Positions 1 to 8,614 are shown, counted from the first letter of the stretch. The stretch is 9,441 bases of DNA from Megamonas hypermegale (GCA_002314325.1 DCFC01000050.1:1-9441), one strand, 5' to 3'. Notes: generated from the letters alone by a model not told the origin. Translations and numbers: made by a program.

Positions 1-15
1 CAAAGAAAAATTGCC

Positions 16-71
16 CGGCGCAATATAAAAATAAATTAAGAAATTAATTCTTTTTATCTTATATTGTGCCG
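16..71. repeat. Long imperfect hairpin at left edge
   Basis: Arms 16-28 and 59-71 are complementary over 13 bp with one G.T wobble (G20/T67). Inside them a second A/T-only stem, 31-42 against 48-57, continues with a two-base bulge (36-37) and closes on a five-base loop at 43-47. No uninterrupted T-run follows on the + strand, so it is not a typical intrinsic terminator. It may be the end of an unseen upstream transcript or a small repeat element. The hairpin is seen directly; its role is unknown. Confidence 0.5.
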
Positions 72-139
72 AACTAGCACTTTCTTTATTTCGATTTCTT
101 TAACAAGCAAAGAACTCGATAAATAGAAATATTTTGCTA

Positions 140-168
140 TTGTATCTACTTCATAAATAAAATAGAAT
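140..168 (+). promoter_or_regulatory. Possible sigma-A promoter of the redox-protein gene
   Basis: TTGTAT (140-145), a 17-bp spacer and TAGAAT (163-168) form a moderate match to the -35/-10 consensus and would start RNA about 30 bases before the gene. An overlapping alternative is TTGCTA (134-139) with TAAAAT (158-163), spaced 18 bp. In DNA this AT-rich such matches arise by chance, so confidence is low. Confidence 0.35.
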
Positions 169-205
169 ATAGATTATACAAACTGTAAGTAAAGGAGATT
201 TTTTC

Positions 206-619
206 ATGTTGAAGGATTTAGCTGCAAAATACTATCAGCAGGGCTATAACTGTGCTGAAACCATAATCCGCGCCGGTAACGAATATTACAATCTTAGGCT
301 CGACGAAAATGCTTTCCGTATCACAGGTGCTTTCGGCGGCGGGCTTCAGGTCGGCGATGTCTGCGGCGCGCTCACCGGCTCCGCCTGCGTTATTTCCGCC
401 AAATACATCGAAACGAAAGCGCATGACTGCCCCGATTTAAAACCGCTCATGCTCAAACTCGTCAGAGCGTTTCAGACCCGATTTTCCTCCCGCCTATGCG
501 CGCAGATTAAAGCGAAATTCCACAATAAGGAAGTACGCTGCTTAAACACAGTTACACTGGCCGCTGAAGTTATGGAACAGGTCATCGCCGAATACGAACA
601 GGATAAACAGAGCAAATAG
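206..619 (+). CDS. C_GCAxxG_C_C family putative redox-active protein
   Basis: A 137-residue soluble protein with no signal peptide. It matches the cysteine-rich family named C_GCAxxG_C_C. An N-terminal GYNCAE motif (Cys16) is followed by a glycine-rich stretch at about 41-50 leading into DVCGALTG (Cys53), then Cys61, Cys75 and the late pair Cys98 and Cys112. Members are thought to be redox-active through these cysteines, but no substrate is established, so the role is a family-level inference. The start is firm: AAAGGAG at 191-197 lies eight bases before the ATG. The gene stands alone, converging on ligA and sharing its terminator, so no operon partner hints at function. The late region (RFSSRLCAQ to EVRCLN) fits the expected family C-terminus and the protein looks intact. 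Confidence 0.85.
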   Translation: MLKDLAAKYYQQGYNCAETIIRAGNEYYNLRLDENAFRITGAFGGGLQVGDVCGALTGSACVISAKYIETKAHDCPDLKPLMLKLVRAFQTRFSSRLCAQIKAKFHNKEVRCLNTVTLAAEVMEQVIAEYEQDKQSK

Positions 620-620
620 A

Positions 621-657
621 AAAAAAGCTATGGCAATACGAATGTCATAGCTTTTTT
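621..657. terminator. Bidirectional terminator between redox gene and ligA
   Basis: Arms 621-635 and 643-657 pair over about 15 bp, with one G.T wobble and a seven-base loop. A six-A run at the left and a six-T run at the right make it a rho-independent terminator on either strand. It begins just after the stop at 617-619 and ends six bases before the ligA stop codon, so it serves both converging genes. Confidence 0.88.
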
Positions 658-663
658 CCTGTA

Positions 664-3169
<2,506 letters not shown>

Positions 3170-3173
3170 TACG

Positions 3174-3196
3174 CCGATAAGCTTTATATTTATCGG
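3174..3196. promoter_or_regulatory. 23-bp dyad at the marR 5' end, candidate operator
   Basis: CCGATAA (3174-3180) and TTATCGG (3190-3196) form a perfect 7-bp inverted repeat around a 9-bp spacer. It lies between the predicted marR promoter and its upstream start codon. Two readings are possible. It could be an autoregulatory MarR operator, or a hairpin in the mRNA leader that would bring AGGGG (about 3204-3208) closer to the TTG start. The dyad is seen; both roles are inference. Confidence 0.45.
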
Positions 3197-3216
3197 TTTA
3201 TTCCCCTTTTAAATAT

Positions 3217-3225
3217 ATTATAACA
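3217..3225 (-). promoter_or_regulatory. marR promoter, extended -10
   Basis: On the - strand TGTTATAAT combines a perfect TATAAT (3217-3222) with a TGn extension, while the -35 region near 3240-3246 is poor. This is typical of an extended -10 promoter. Transcription would start near 3210. Confidence 0.6.
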
Positions 3226-3251
3226 AAATCATCTATCATAATAAAATCATC
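3225..3251. repeat. Direct repeat AAAATCATC, 18-bp spacing
   Basis: AAAATCATC occurs at 3225-3233 and again at 3243-3251. The two copies are in phase at 18 bp and cover the stretch just upstream of the marR -10 element, next to the divergent promoter. This may be a regulator site or simple AT-rich similarity. Confidence 0.4.
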
Positions 3252-3261
3252 ATTCTTTTTC

Positions 3262-3290
3262 TTGACAATCTGCAACATGCGTGCTATTAT
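3262..3290 (+). promoter_or_regulatory. Strong promoter of the repeat-protein gene
   Basis: TTGACA (3262-3267), a spacer of exactly 17 bp and TATTAT (3285-3290) preceded by TGC match the sigma-A consensus with an extended -10. RNA would start near 3297, leaving a leader of about 110 bases before the ATG at 3408. Confidence 0.8.
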
Positions 3291-3314
3291 ACAATACATA
3301 GCAAGCTATATATA

Positions 3315-3332
3315 TTAAAACAGCTGTTTTAA
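3315..3332. promoter_or_regulatory. 18-bp perfect palindrome, candidate operator
   Basis: TTAAAACAGCTGTTTTAA reads identically on both strands. It lies about 18-35 bases downstream of the predicted start of transcription for the repeat-protein gene, a classic place for a roadblock operator. The adjacent divergent MarR regulator is the obvious candidate ligand, since such proteins bind palindromes of this size. The palindrome is seen; the pairing with MarR is inference. Confidence 0.55.
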
Positions 3333-3407
3333 ATAAGATTATAAGAAAACAAAACAAAAATATATAATCAACTATGTAACAACGTGTATATAAGGAGATA
3401 GTATTTT

Positions 3408-3719
3408 ATGAACAAACTGCAAAAAATGACTTTGACGCTGGGAGCTGTATGCACCGTAATCGCTTCCTCGTCAATCTGCCTGGCTTCGGGAACTCCCAAA
3501 TCCGTCGTTCCTGCCGCCAATATTCCCTACGAAGAAATCAACACAAAAGTCGATATACACCGCAATGACCAGGATATAACGCCTGTCATTGCCCGCAACA
3601 TTCCCGACGAGAAAATCAATACCAAAGTCAACATGCACCGCAACGACCAGGACATAACGCCTGTTCCGGCGACGCACATTCCCGACGAGGAAATTGATAC
3701 TTCCGTTCCGTGGAATTAA
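3408..3719 (+). CDS. Small exported protein with 26-residue tandem repeats
   Basis: A 103-residue protein I do not recognise. A signal peptide is clear: basic start, hydrophobic core TLTLGAVCTVIAS, and likely cleavage after CLA (residue 27). The mature part is almost entirely repeats. Unit 1 (38-63) and unit 2 (64-89) share IP.E.INTKV..HRNDQDITPV, and a third truncated unit (90-103) reads HIPDEEIDTSVPWN. Many of the DNA differences between units 1 and 2 are at third codon positions, which suggests an old duplication kept under protein-level selection. There are no cysteines after the signal peptide, no membrane anchor and no cell-wall sorting motif. AAGGAG at 3392-3397 sits ten bases before the ATG. 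The gene is a single unit with a strong promoter and its own terminator, diverging from a MarR gene that may control it. Function unknown; envelope or extracellular location is inferred. Confidence 0.8.
   Translation: MNKLQKMTLTLGAVCTVIASSSICLASGTPKSVVPAANIPYEEINTKVDIHRNDQDITPVIARNIPDEKINTKVNMHRNDQDITPVPATHIPDEEIDTSVPWN
3519..3716 (+). repeat. 78-bp coding tandem repeat, 2.5 copies
   Basis: Units lie at 3519-3596, 3597-3674 and a partial 42-bp copy at 3675-3716 that stops at the end of the gene. The period is a whole number of codons, so copy-number changes would keep the frame. Confidence 0.8.
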
Positions 3720-3762
3720 TTTAATCCAGCTTCCCTTTTATTTTATTATATATCCTAAAGAC

Positions 3763-3797
3763 GCCACGACATCCTCTTGTCGCGGCTTTTCTTTTTG
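3763..3797 (+). terminator. Terminator of the repeat-protein gene
   Basis: Arms 3763-3771 and 3778-3786 pair over nine positions with one A.C mismatch and a six-base loop. A run of TTTTCTTTTT follows on the + strand. It lies about 45 bases after the stop codon and before the proS promoter, making proS a separate unit. Confidence 0.82.
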
Positions 3798-3827
3798 TCT
3801 GTTTTTATTTTCTCCCGCCTTAAAATA

Positions 3828-3836
3828 TGCTAAAAT
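3828..3836 (+). promoter_or_regulatory. Likely proS promoter, extended -10
   Basis: TGC followed by TAAAAT (3831-3836) forms an extended -10 element without a good -35. Transcription would begin near 3842, giving a leader of about 40 bases. That is too short to hold a T-box, so no tRNA-sensing leader is present here. Confidence 0.5.
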
Positions 3837-3882
3837 ATATAGGTTAATATCATAGCAATTTTAATTTCTGGGAGGAATATAC

Positions 3883-5589
3883 ATGCGTACATCAAAACTT
3901 TACGCGCCGACACTGCGCCAGACTCCGGCGGAAGCTGAAGTGCCTAGCCACCAGCTTATGCTCAGAGCCGGTTTCATCCGCAAAGTGGCGGGCGGCGTCT
4001 ACACGTATCTGCCGCTTGCATGGCGCACACTGCGCAAAATAGAACAAATCGTCAGAGAGGAAATGGATGCCAAAGGCGGCCAGGAACTGGCACTGCCAAT
4101 CGTTCAGCCGGCGGAACTGTGGAAAGAAACGGGACGCTGGGAAGTTTTCGGCGAAGAAATGTTCCGTCTTGTCGACAGACATAACCGCGAATTCTGTCTC
4201 GGACCGACGCATGAGGAAATCATCACCGACCTTGTCCGCAACGAAGTTCGTTCGTATAAACAGCTGCCGCTCTTATTATATCAAATTCAAAATAAATACC
4301 GCGATGAAATCCGTCCGCGTTTCGGACTCATGCGCGGCCGCGAATTCATCATGAAAGACGCTTATTCCTTCGACAAAGATGAAGAAGGTCTGGATAAATC
4401 GTACAACGATATGTATGATGCCTACAGCCGCGTCTTCAGCCGCTGCGGTCTCACTTTCCGCCCGGTAGAAGCGGACGGCGGTGCAATCGGCAATGCCACG
4501 ACGCATGAATTTACCGTACTTGCCGAAACGGGTGAATCCGATATCGTTTACTGCGAAAACTGCGATTATGCCGCTAACAGCGAAAAATCCGAGCTCAAAA
4601 CGATTATCCCGCCGGCGGAAGATGAACTGCCGCTCGAAAAAGTCTACACACCGCATACGAAAACAATCGAAGCCGTTGCCCAGTATTTAAACACGCCGCT
4701 GGAAAAGAACATTAAAGCCGTTATTTTCCAGAACGAAAAAGACCAGGTAATCTGCGCCTTCGTTCGCGGCGACCATGAAGTAAACGACGTAAAACTGCAA
4801 AACGTAACGGGCGCCATCACTTTAAAAATGGCGGAAGAAAGCGCTATCCGCGCTATCGGCGGTGTTCCGGGATTTATGAGCCCGATAGGTCTCAGCAAAG
4901 ACGCCATCATCGTTGTTGACCCGACTGTTATGGAAATGCACAACGCTGTCTGCGGCGCCAACGAAGAAGACCACCACTATAAAAACGCCAATCCGAAACG
5001 CGACTTCGGCGATGTAATCGTAGCCGATATCCGCCTCATTCAGGCAGGCGACCCTTGCCCGCACTGCGGCAGCCCTGTAAAAATGACGCACGGTATCGAA
5101 GTCGGTCAGGTATTCAAACTCGGCACGAAATACAGCGAAGCGCTCGGCGCAACGTTCCTCGACGAAAACGGCAAGGAAAAACCGCTCATCATGGGCTGCT
5201 ACGGTATCGGCGTAAGCCGCACTATGGCTGCTGCAATCGAACAGTTCCACGACGAACACGGCATAATCTGGCCGGCGGCAATCGCTCCGTTTGAAGTCGT
5301 TATCGTGCCGATTAGTTCTAAAGACGAAGCCCAGATGGAAGTTGCCGAAAAACTGTACGCACAGCTGAAAGAAGCCGGTGTCGACGTTCTGCTGGACGAC
5401 AGAAAAGAACGTGCCGGCGTAAAATTCAAAGATGCCGACTTAATTGGCTACCCGCTGCGCATTACCGTAAGCCCGAAACTGCTACCGGAAAATCAGGTAG
5501 AAATCAAAGTACGCAAAAACGGCGAAACAACGAATGTAAATATCGCTGACTGCACAAAAACAGTACAGGAAATGCTGAAAAATCTCTAA
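3883..5589 (+). CDS. proS: Prolyl-tRNA synthetase (bacterial type with editing domain)
   Basis: Charges tRNA-Pro with proline in the cytoplasm. The 568 residues match the bacterial-type class II enzyme. The catalytic core includes GPTHEE (107-112), motif 2 around [17 protein letters not shown] (139-155) and motif 3 around [16 protein letters not shown] (439-454). Between motifs 2 and 3 lies the inserted editing domain (about 240-385), which hydrolyses mischarged Ala-tRNA-Pro; Lys278 in KNIKAVIF is at the position expected for the key editing lysine. An anticodon-binding domain occupies about 470-568. Cysteine pairs Cys224/Cys227 and Cys392/Cys395 flank the editing insert and could form a structural zinc site (inference). 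GGGAGG at 3870-3875 is well placed for the ATG. The gene is monocistronic, between terminators at both ends. Confidence 0.97.
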   Translation: MRTSKLYAPTLRQTPAEAEVPSHQLMLRAGFIRKVAGGVYTYLPLAWRTLRKIEQIVREEMDAKGGQELALPIVQPAELWKETGRWEVFGEEMFRLVDRHNREFCLGPTHEEIITDLVRNEVRSYKQLPLLLYQIQNKYRDEIRPRFGLMRGREFIMKDAYSFDKDEEGLDKSYNDMYDAYSRVFSRCGLTFRPVEADGGAIGNATTHEFTVLAETGESDIVYCENCDYAANSEKSELKTIIPPAEDELPLEKVYTPHTKTIEAVAQYLNTPLEKNIKAVIFQNEKDQVICAFVRGDHEVNDVKLQNVTGAITLKMAEESAIRAIGGVPGFMSPIGLSKDAIIVVDPTVMEMHNAVCGANEEDHHYKNANPKRDFGDVIVADIRLIQAGDPCPHCGSPVKMTHGIEVGQVFKLGTKYSEALGATFLDENGKEKPLIMGCYGIGVSRTMAAAIEQFHDEHGIIWPAAIAPFEVVIVPISSKDEAQMEVAEKLYAQLKEAGVDVLLDDRKERAGVKFKDADLIGYPLRITVSPKLLPENQVEIKVRKNGETTNVNIADCTKTVQEMLKNL

Positions 5590-5594
5590 TACGC

Positions 5595-5629
5595 AAAAAA
5601 GCACCGGATTTATTTTCCGGTGCTTTTTT
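5595..5629. terminator. Bidirectional terminator, proS / acidic protein gene
   Basis: Perfect 14-bp arms (5595-5608 and 5616-5629) enclose a seven-base loop, with a six-A run on the left and a six-T run on the right. It starts six bases after the proS stop and ends seven bases before the stop of the converging gene, so it can end transcripts from both sides. Confidence 0.92.
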
Positions 5630-5636
5630 ATTTAGC

Positions 5637-5906
5637 TCAGTCTTCCCAGCGGTCATCGTCCCAATCGTCATCGTCATCATCTTCGTAGCGGTCGTCATCC
5701 CACCAGTCGTCGTCTTCATCCTCATAGCGGTCATCATCCCACCAGTCATCATCATCGCGCTCCCAACGGTCGTCATCGTCCCAGTCGTCATACATAACGC
5801 CATTCGGCTCAGAGCCGAGTATATCCGTTTTCAGCGGAAAAGCATCCACGCTCAACGGATAAATCACCATAATCGCCAACAAAAGACAGAACAAAAATTT
5901 TTTCAT
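5637..5906 (-). CDS. Small exported, highly acidic Trp/Asp repeat protein
   Basis: An 89-residue protein I do not recognise. A signal peptide (MKKF, then a hydrophobic core to ~17) probably ends at VDA (residue 22). From residue 40 on it is almost only Asp, Trp, Arg, Tyr and Glu, arranged as four related motifs: WDDDDRW (42-48), WWDDDRY (55-61), WWDDDRY (68-74) and WDDDRW (82-87), with a period near 13 residues. The mature part is strongly negative, lacks cysteine and is probably disordered. Binding of divalent cations or basic surface partners is a guess from composition. The start is firm: GGAGG at 5915-5919 is eight bases before the ATG. Repetitive coding gives a long open frame in another register (5504-5803, -) rich in Met and Thr; it lacks a signal peptide and overlaps proS, so it is a shadow. 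The gene is a single unit. Confidence 0.75.
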   Translation of the reverse strand: MKKFLFCLLLAIMVIYPLSVDAFPLKTDILGSEPNGVMYDDWDDDDRWERDDDDWWDDDRYEDEDDDWWDDDRYEDDDDDDWDDDRWED

Positions 5907-5943
5907 CGCTCTTACCTCCGTTTCATTTTATCTCGTTACAGTA

Positions 5944-5952
5944 ATTTTACCA
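5944..5952 (-). promoter_or_regulatory. Promoter -10 of the acidic protein gene
   Basis: On the - strand TGG TAAAAT is an extended -10 element, with TAAAAT at 5944-5949. No recognisable -35 box lies upstream. Its place is taken by the direct repeat at 5960-5977, which suggests an activator-dependent promoter. RNA would start near 5937. Confidence 0.5.
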
Positions 5953-5959
5953 TTTAATT

Positions 5960-5977
5960 GTTAAAATCTCGTTAAAA
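5960..5977 (-). promoter_or_regulatory. TTTTAAC direct repeat, candidate OmpR/PhoP-type site
   Basis: Read on the - strand the site is TTTTAACgagaTTTTAAC: two identical heptamers at an 11-bp period, one DNA turn apart, just upstream of the -10 element. This geometry is typical of sites for OmpR/PhoB-family response regulators; the B. subtilis PhoP box uses TTAACA-like repeats at this spacing. Which regulator binds is unknown. Confidence 0.5.
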
Positions 5978-6042
5978 CAGCATAAATTTTTCACCGAAAA
6001 CGATATGTATAATCTATGAATAAGTTAATTTTAGCGATAAAA

Positions 6043-6069
6043 AAACTGCTCCCCGAAAGAGAGCAGTTT
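6043..6069 (-). terminator. Terminator of dapL
   Basis: Arms 6061-6069 and 6043-6051 pair over nine bases with a nine-base loop. On the - strand a T-run follows (the A-run from about 6039 on the + strand). It begins 12 bases after the dapL stop codon. Confidence 0.85.
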
Positions 6070-6080
6070 GTATTTTAATA

Positions 6081-7316
6081 TCAAAGTTTCAACTGCGTTT
6101 TAATGCGTTCGATAGCTTTAATCGTATTTTCACGGCTGCCGAATGCAGTAAGACGGAAATATCCTTCACCGGACGGACCGAAACCGGAACCAGGTGTGCC
6201 GACGATATTTGCTTCATGCAGCAGTTTGTCGAAGAAATCCCAGGAAGTCATGCCAGCCGGCACTTTAAGCCAGATGTACGGAGCATTCACGCCGCCAAAA
6301 GTAGTAAGACCGAGACTTGCCAGACCTTCGCGGATGATTTTGGCATTTTCCATATAATAGCCGACCATTTCTTTCGTCTGCTGCTGACCTTCCGGAGTGA
6401 GCACTGCTTCCGCACCGCGCTGCACGATGTACGGCGTACCATTGAATTTCGTCGTATGACGGCGGTTCCAGAGCGGATTTAATGCCTGTTCTTTACCGTC
6501 TTTCGTATAACCTTTCACCGTTTTCGGCAGAACGATATAACCGCAGCGCGTTCCCGTAAAGCCTGCCGTTTTGGAGAAGGAACGGAATTCGATAGCCACG
6601 TCTTTTGCGCCTTCAACTTCATAGATAGTGCGCGGTACGTCATCTTCCGTGATGTATGCGGAATATGCAGCATCATATAAAATTACGGCTTTGTTTTCTT
6701 TTGCGTAGGCAACCCATTTTGCCAGTTCTTCTTTCGTGAGCGTAGTACCGGTCGGGTTGTTCGGGCAGCACAGATAAATCATATCTACATGCTGTTTCGG
6801 CAGCTCCGGCGTGAAATTGTTTTCCGCCGTGCTCGGCATATATACAACGCCGTCAAAAGTGCCGTCCTCTTTTACAAGGCCGGTGCGTCCCGCCATGATG
6901 TTCGTATCGAGATAAACAGGATATACAGGGTCGGTGATAGCGATTGTGTTATCTTCGCCAAAGATTTCCTGAATGTTGCCGCAGTCGGATTTTGCACCGT
7001 CGCTGACAAAAATTTCATCCAGGTCGATATCAACGCCGCGTGCTTTGTAAATCACATCGCGGATTTTTTCACGCAGAAAATCGTAGCCCTGTTCCGGACC
7101 GTAGCCGCGGAACGTTTCTTTATGCGCCATTTCATCAACGGCTTTGTGCATAGCATCAATACTTGCCTGCGGCAGCGGCAGCGTTACATCGCCGATACCG
7201 AGACTGATAACTTCGGCAGACGGATTTTCCGCCTTGAATTTCTGTACACGGTGAGCAATTTCCGCAAAAAGATAACTGCCTTGCAGTTTTAAATAATTTT
7301 CATTGACTAAAGCCAT
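6081..7316 (-). CDS. dapL: LL-diaminopimelate aminotransferase DapL
   Basis: Converts L-tetrahydrodipicolinate directly to LL-2,6-diaminopimelate with glutamate as amino donor. It is the one-step transaminase route to lysine and meso-DAP for peptidoglycan. The 411 residues are a fold-type I PLP aminotransferase of the family's normal length. An N-terminal GSYLFAEI leads to the SLGIGD region (~38-43) and [10 protein letters not shown] (~69-78). The cofactor site shows [10 protein letters not shown] (~105-114), Asn187 in CPNNPTG, Asp215 and Tyr218 in YDAAY, the PLP-binding Lys249 in SFSKTAGF and Arg257 in TGTRCGY. The substrate-carboxylate arginine is expected in [10 protein letters not shown] near the C-terminus. 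These motifs identify DapL rather than a general aspartate aminotransferase with high, though not absolute, confidence. CCTCCC at 7324-7329 (GGGAGG on the coding strand) sets the ATG. The gene is a single unit with its own promoter and terminator. Confidence 0.95.
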   Translation of the reverse strand: MALVNENYLKLQGSYLFAEIAHRVQKFKAENPSAEVISLGIGDVTLPLPQASIDAMHKAVDEMAHKETFRGYGPEQGYDFLREKIRDVIYKARGVDIDLDEIFVSDGAKSDCGNIQEIFGEDNTIAITDPVYPVYLDTNIMAGRTGLVKEDGTFDGVVYMPSTAENNFTPELPKQHVDMIYLCCPNNPTGTTLTKEELAKWVAYAKENKAVILYDAAYSAYITEDDVPRTIYEVEGAKDVAIEFRSFSKTAGFTGTRCGYIVLPKTVKGYTKDGKEQALNPLWNRRHTTKFNGTPYIVQRGAEAVLTPEGQQQTKEMVGYYMENAKIIREGLASLGLTTFGGVNAPYIWLKVPAGMTSWDFFDKLLHEANIVGTPGSGFGPSGEGYFRLTAFGSRENTIKAIERIKTQLKL

Positions 7317-7361
7317 TTATAATCCTCCCAATTCGGTATTTTTTATAAAATAACATGTTTT

Positions 7362-7390
7362 ATTATACCGTATTTATGCAGTTTACACAA
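7362..7390 (-). promoter_or_regulatory. dapL promoter
   Basis: On the - strand TTGTGT (7385-7390), a 17-bp spacer and a perfect TATAAT (7362-7367) match sigma-A consensus. RNA would start near 7355, giving a leader under 40 bases. There is no space for a lysine riboswitch. Confidence 0.65.
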
Positions 7391-7448
7391 TGACACAAAA
7401 CGGCTTTAACTTGAAGATTAAAACTTCATTAGAAATACGGCTATTTCA

Positions 7449-7476
7449 TTGACAAAAGGCGCAAAAAGCATACTCT
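7449..7476 (+). promoter_or_regulatory. Possible promoter of the exported-protein gene at 7525
   Basis: A perfect TTGACA (7449-7454) is followed after 16 bp by TACTCT (7471-7476), a poor -10 match. It could be a weak or regulated sigma-A promoter, or one read by another sigma factor. Confidence 0.45.
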
Positions 7477-7524
7477 TTTAGTAGAGATATTAATTTAATC
7501 ATTCTAAAGAAAGAGGTGTTTTTC

Positions 7525-7971
7525 ATGATTAAATTATTTAAAAAATTTGCTGCCGCTTTTGCCCTTGCAGCTCTGTTTATCGGCTGCGCCGCGCCGCTGC
7601 CGCAGACGGAAGCAGCGTTCTTCACTGTAGAAAGCTACTGGAACGGCGACACAAATTATCCGCTGGCTTTCTCCCAAGGCACTACAAATAGATATGTAGA
7701 CCTTACCAGTGCCAAACTGGAGGAAAAAACCACCGATGAAACAACCGGCGTTACAACGGCCGTATTCACCTACAAAGTAGTTATGGTCAACAATAATGCC
7801 GTTACCGCCACTTACGATTATAAAACCATGATAAAAACAGGCGGTGAAGAAACCATAGTTGCCGCTCAGCGAGCAGACCATACGAGCTGGTCGCAGATAA
7901 CGAGCAGTTCATTCAATCAGCCGCAGTATAACGCCACGCTGATTTTGGCAGACCATTTCGGCATTCAATAA
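7525..7971 (+). CDS. Small exported or lipoprotein-like protein, function unknown
   Basis: A 148-residue protein I do not recognise. The N-terminus is a signal peptide: MIKLFKKF, a hydrophobic core AAAFALAALFIG, then Cys21. LFIGC resembles a lipobox, though Phe at -3 is unusual, so it may instead be cut after TEA (residue 30). The mature part opens with FFTVESYWNGDTNYPL and continues with beta-rich, Thr/Val-heavy sequence (TTGVTTAVFTYKVVMV, NAVTATYDYK). This suggests a small beta-sandwich or beta-barrel domain facing the envelope; that is inference from composition. Start choice: a GTG at 7516 is in frame but is itself part of the ribosome binding site AAAGAGGTG (7510-7518). The ATG at 7525, six bases further on, is the credible start. 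It is a single gene diverging from dapL and converging on rplT. Confidence 0.78.
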   Translation: MIKLFKKFAAAFALAALFIGCAAPLPQTEAAFFTVESYWNGDTNYPLAFSQGTTNRYVDLTSAKLEEKTTDETTGVTTAVFTYKVVMVNNNAVTATYDYKTMIKTGGEETIVAAQRADHTSWSQITSSSFNQPQYNATLILADHFGIQ

Positions 7972-7983
7972 AATAAGGCATAA

Positions 7984-8017
7984 AAAAACTCCTATCGTTA
8001 ATTTGATAGGAGTTTTT
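7984..8017. terminator. Bidirectional terminator, exported protein / rplT
   Basis: Perfect 13-bp arms (7984-7996 and 8005-8017) enclose an eight-base loop, with an A-run on the left and a T-run on the right. It lies 12 bases after the stop of the + strand gene and seven bases beyond the rplT stop, ending both transcripts. Confidence 0.92.
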
Positions 8018-8024
8018 CTTTATA

Positions 8025-8378
8025 TTAGAGATTGTTTTTTGCAACTTCAACGAGTTTAGCAAATGCAGCAGCATCGTTTACAGCAACGTCAGCTAACATT
8101 TTGCGGTTAACCTGAACGCCTGCTTTCGTGAGGCCGCAGATGAAACGGCTGTAGGACATACCGTTTGCGCGCGTAGCGGCATTGATACGGGCAATCCATA
8201 ATCTGCGGAATTCGCCTTTTTTCGCACGGCGGTCTCTGCGTGCATAGGACAGAGCTTTCATAACAAGTTCGTTAGCTTTTTTGAACTGTTTGCTTCTAGC
8301 TCCTCTATAACCTTTTGCTAATTTTAAGATTTTTTTATGACGTGCATGAGCGGTTACGCCACTTTTTACTCTTGGCAT
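8025..8378 (-). CDS. rplT: 50S ribosomal protein L20
   Basis: Binds 23S rRNA early in large-subunit assembly, and in related bacteria also represses its own operon by binding the leader mRNA. The 117 residues are the normal length and clearly L20: [24 protein letters not shown] at the start, a very basic long helix (~20-65) with [23 protein letters not shown], and a globular C-terminal half (~66-117) with [11 protein letters not shown] and [16 protein letters not shown] at 8385-8391 sets the ATG. It is the last gene of infC-rpmI-rplT, 38 bases after rpmI, and runs into the shared terminator. The globular C-terminal half is the part known to contact leader RNA elsewhere, so the leader at 9165-9329 is its likely target. 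Confidence 0.98.
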   Translation of the reverse strand: MPRVKSGVTAHARHKKILKLAKGYRGARSKQFKKANELVMKALSYARRDRRAKKGEFRRLWIARINAATRANGMSYSRFICGLTKAGVQVNRKMLADVAVNDAAAFAKLVEVAKNNL

Positions 8379-8416
8379 TATTTACCCTCCTAAATTTCTA
8401 CAATGTAATCAAACAA

Positions 8417-8614
8417 TTAAGCGTACGGAAGCATTTTGCTTACGCGTTTATGGTCAGCGGCAGTGATGATAGCTGCTTTACGTAAATTACGTTTGCGTTT
8501 TGGTGATTTCTTTTCTAAAATATGGCTTTTGAAAGCTTTATTACGTTTGAATTCACCAGAACCTGTAGCAACGAAACGTTTTGCTGCAGCTCTGCGAGTT
8601 TTAATTTTTGGCAT
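8417..8614 (-). CDS. rpmI: 50S ribosomal protein L35
   Basis: A small, very basic component of the large ribosomal subunit. The 65 residues match L35 end to end: [44 protein letters not shown], and the C-terminal ending with MLPYA. AAAGGAGG (about 8623-8630 on the coding strand) lies inside the end of infC, eight bases before the ATG. The first 14 bases of rpmI overlap the infC 3' end in another frame, so the two are probably translationally coupled. This is the canonical infC-rpmI-rplT order. Confidence 0.98.
   Translation of the reverse strand: MPKIKTRRAAAKRFVATGSGEFKRNKAFKSHILEKKSPKRKRNLRKAAIITAADHKRVSKMLPYA

Larger units (their letters stand above)
1..205. other. AT-rich intergenic region, no gene recognised
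   Basis: No open frame here reads as a protein I recognise, so any gene to the left must end before or very near the window edge. The stretch holds the hairpin at 16-71, a possible promoter near 140-168, and the ribosome binding site of the first gene (AAAGGAG at 191-197, eight bases before its ATG). Confidence 0.5.

Noticed and set aside
3837..3882. T-box leader upstream of proS
   Set aside because: There are only about 40 bases between promoter and start, with no stem I, no T-box motif and no terminator.
4822..5259. 145-codon - strand open frame within proS
   Set aside because: It overlaps the conserved ProRS catalytic and editing regions and shows no family features.
5641..5795. Short repeats resembling a CRISPR array
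   Set aside because: The repeats are degenerate, spaced by whole codons, and fully explained by the coding repeat of the acidic protein; there are no unique spacers or cas genes.
5504..5803. A 99-codon open frame on the - strand rich in Met, Thr and Gly
   Set aside because: It is the out-of-register reading of the Asp/Trp repeat DNA, runs into the proS 3' end and across the strong terminator, and has no signal peptide or matching ribosome binding site.
6789..7292. 167-codon open frame on the + strand opposite dapL
   Set aside because: It is antisense to a complete, well-conserved dapL and has a composition typical of a reverse-strand shadow.
7317..7361. Lysine riboswitch upstream of dapL
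   Set aside because: The predicted leader is under 40 bases, far too short for the lysine aptamer.
7368..7440. Inverted repeat CCGTATTT (7368-7375) / AAATACGG (7433-7440)
   Set aside because: The arms are only 8 bp and are separated by 57 bp of AT-rich DNA; too weak to call a site on its own.
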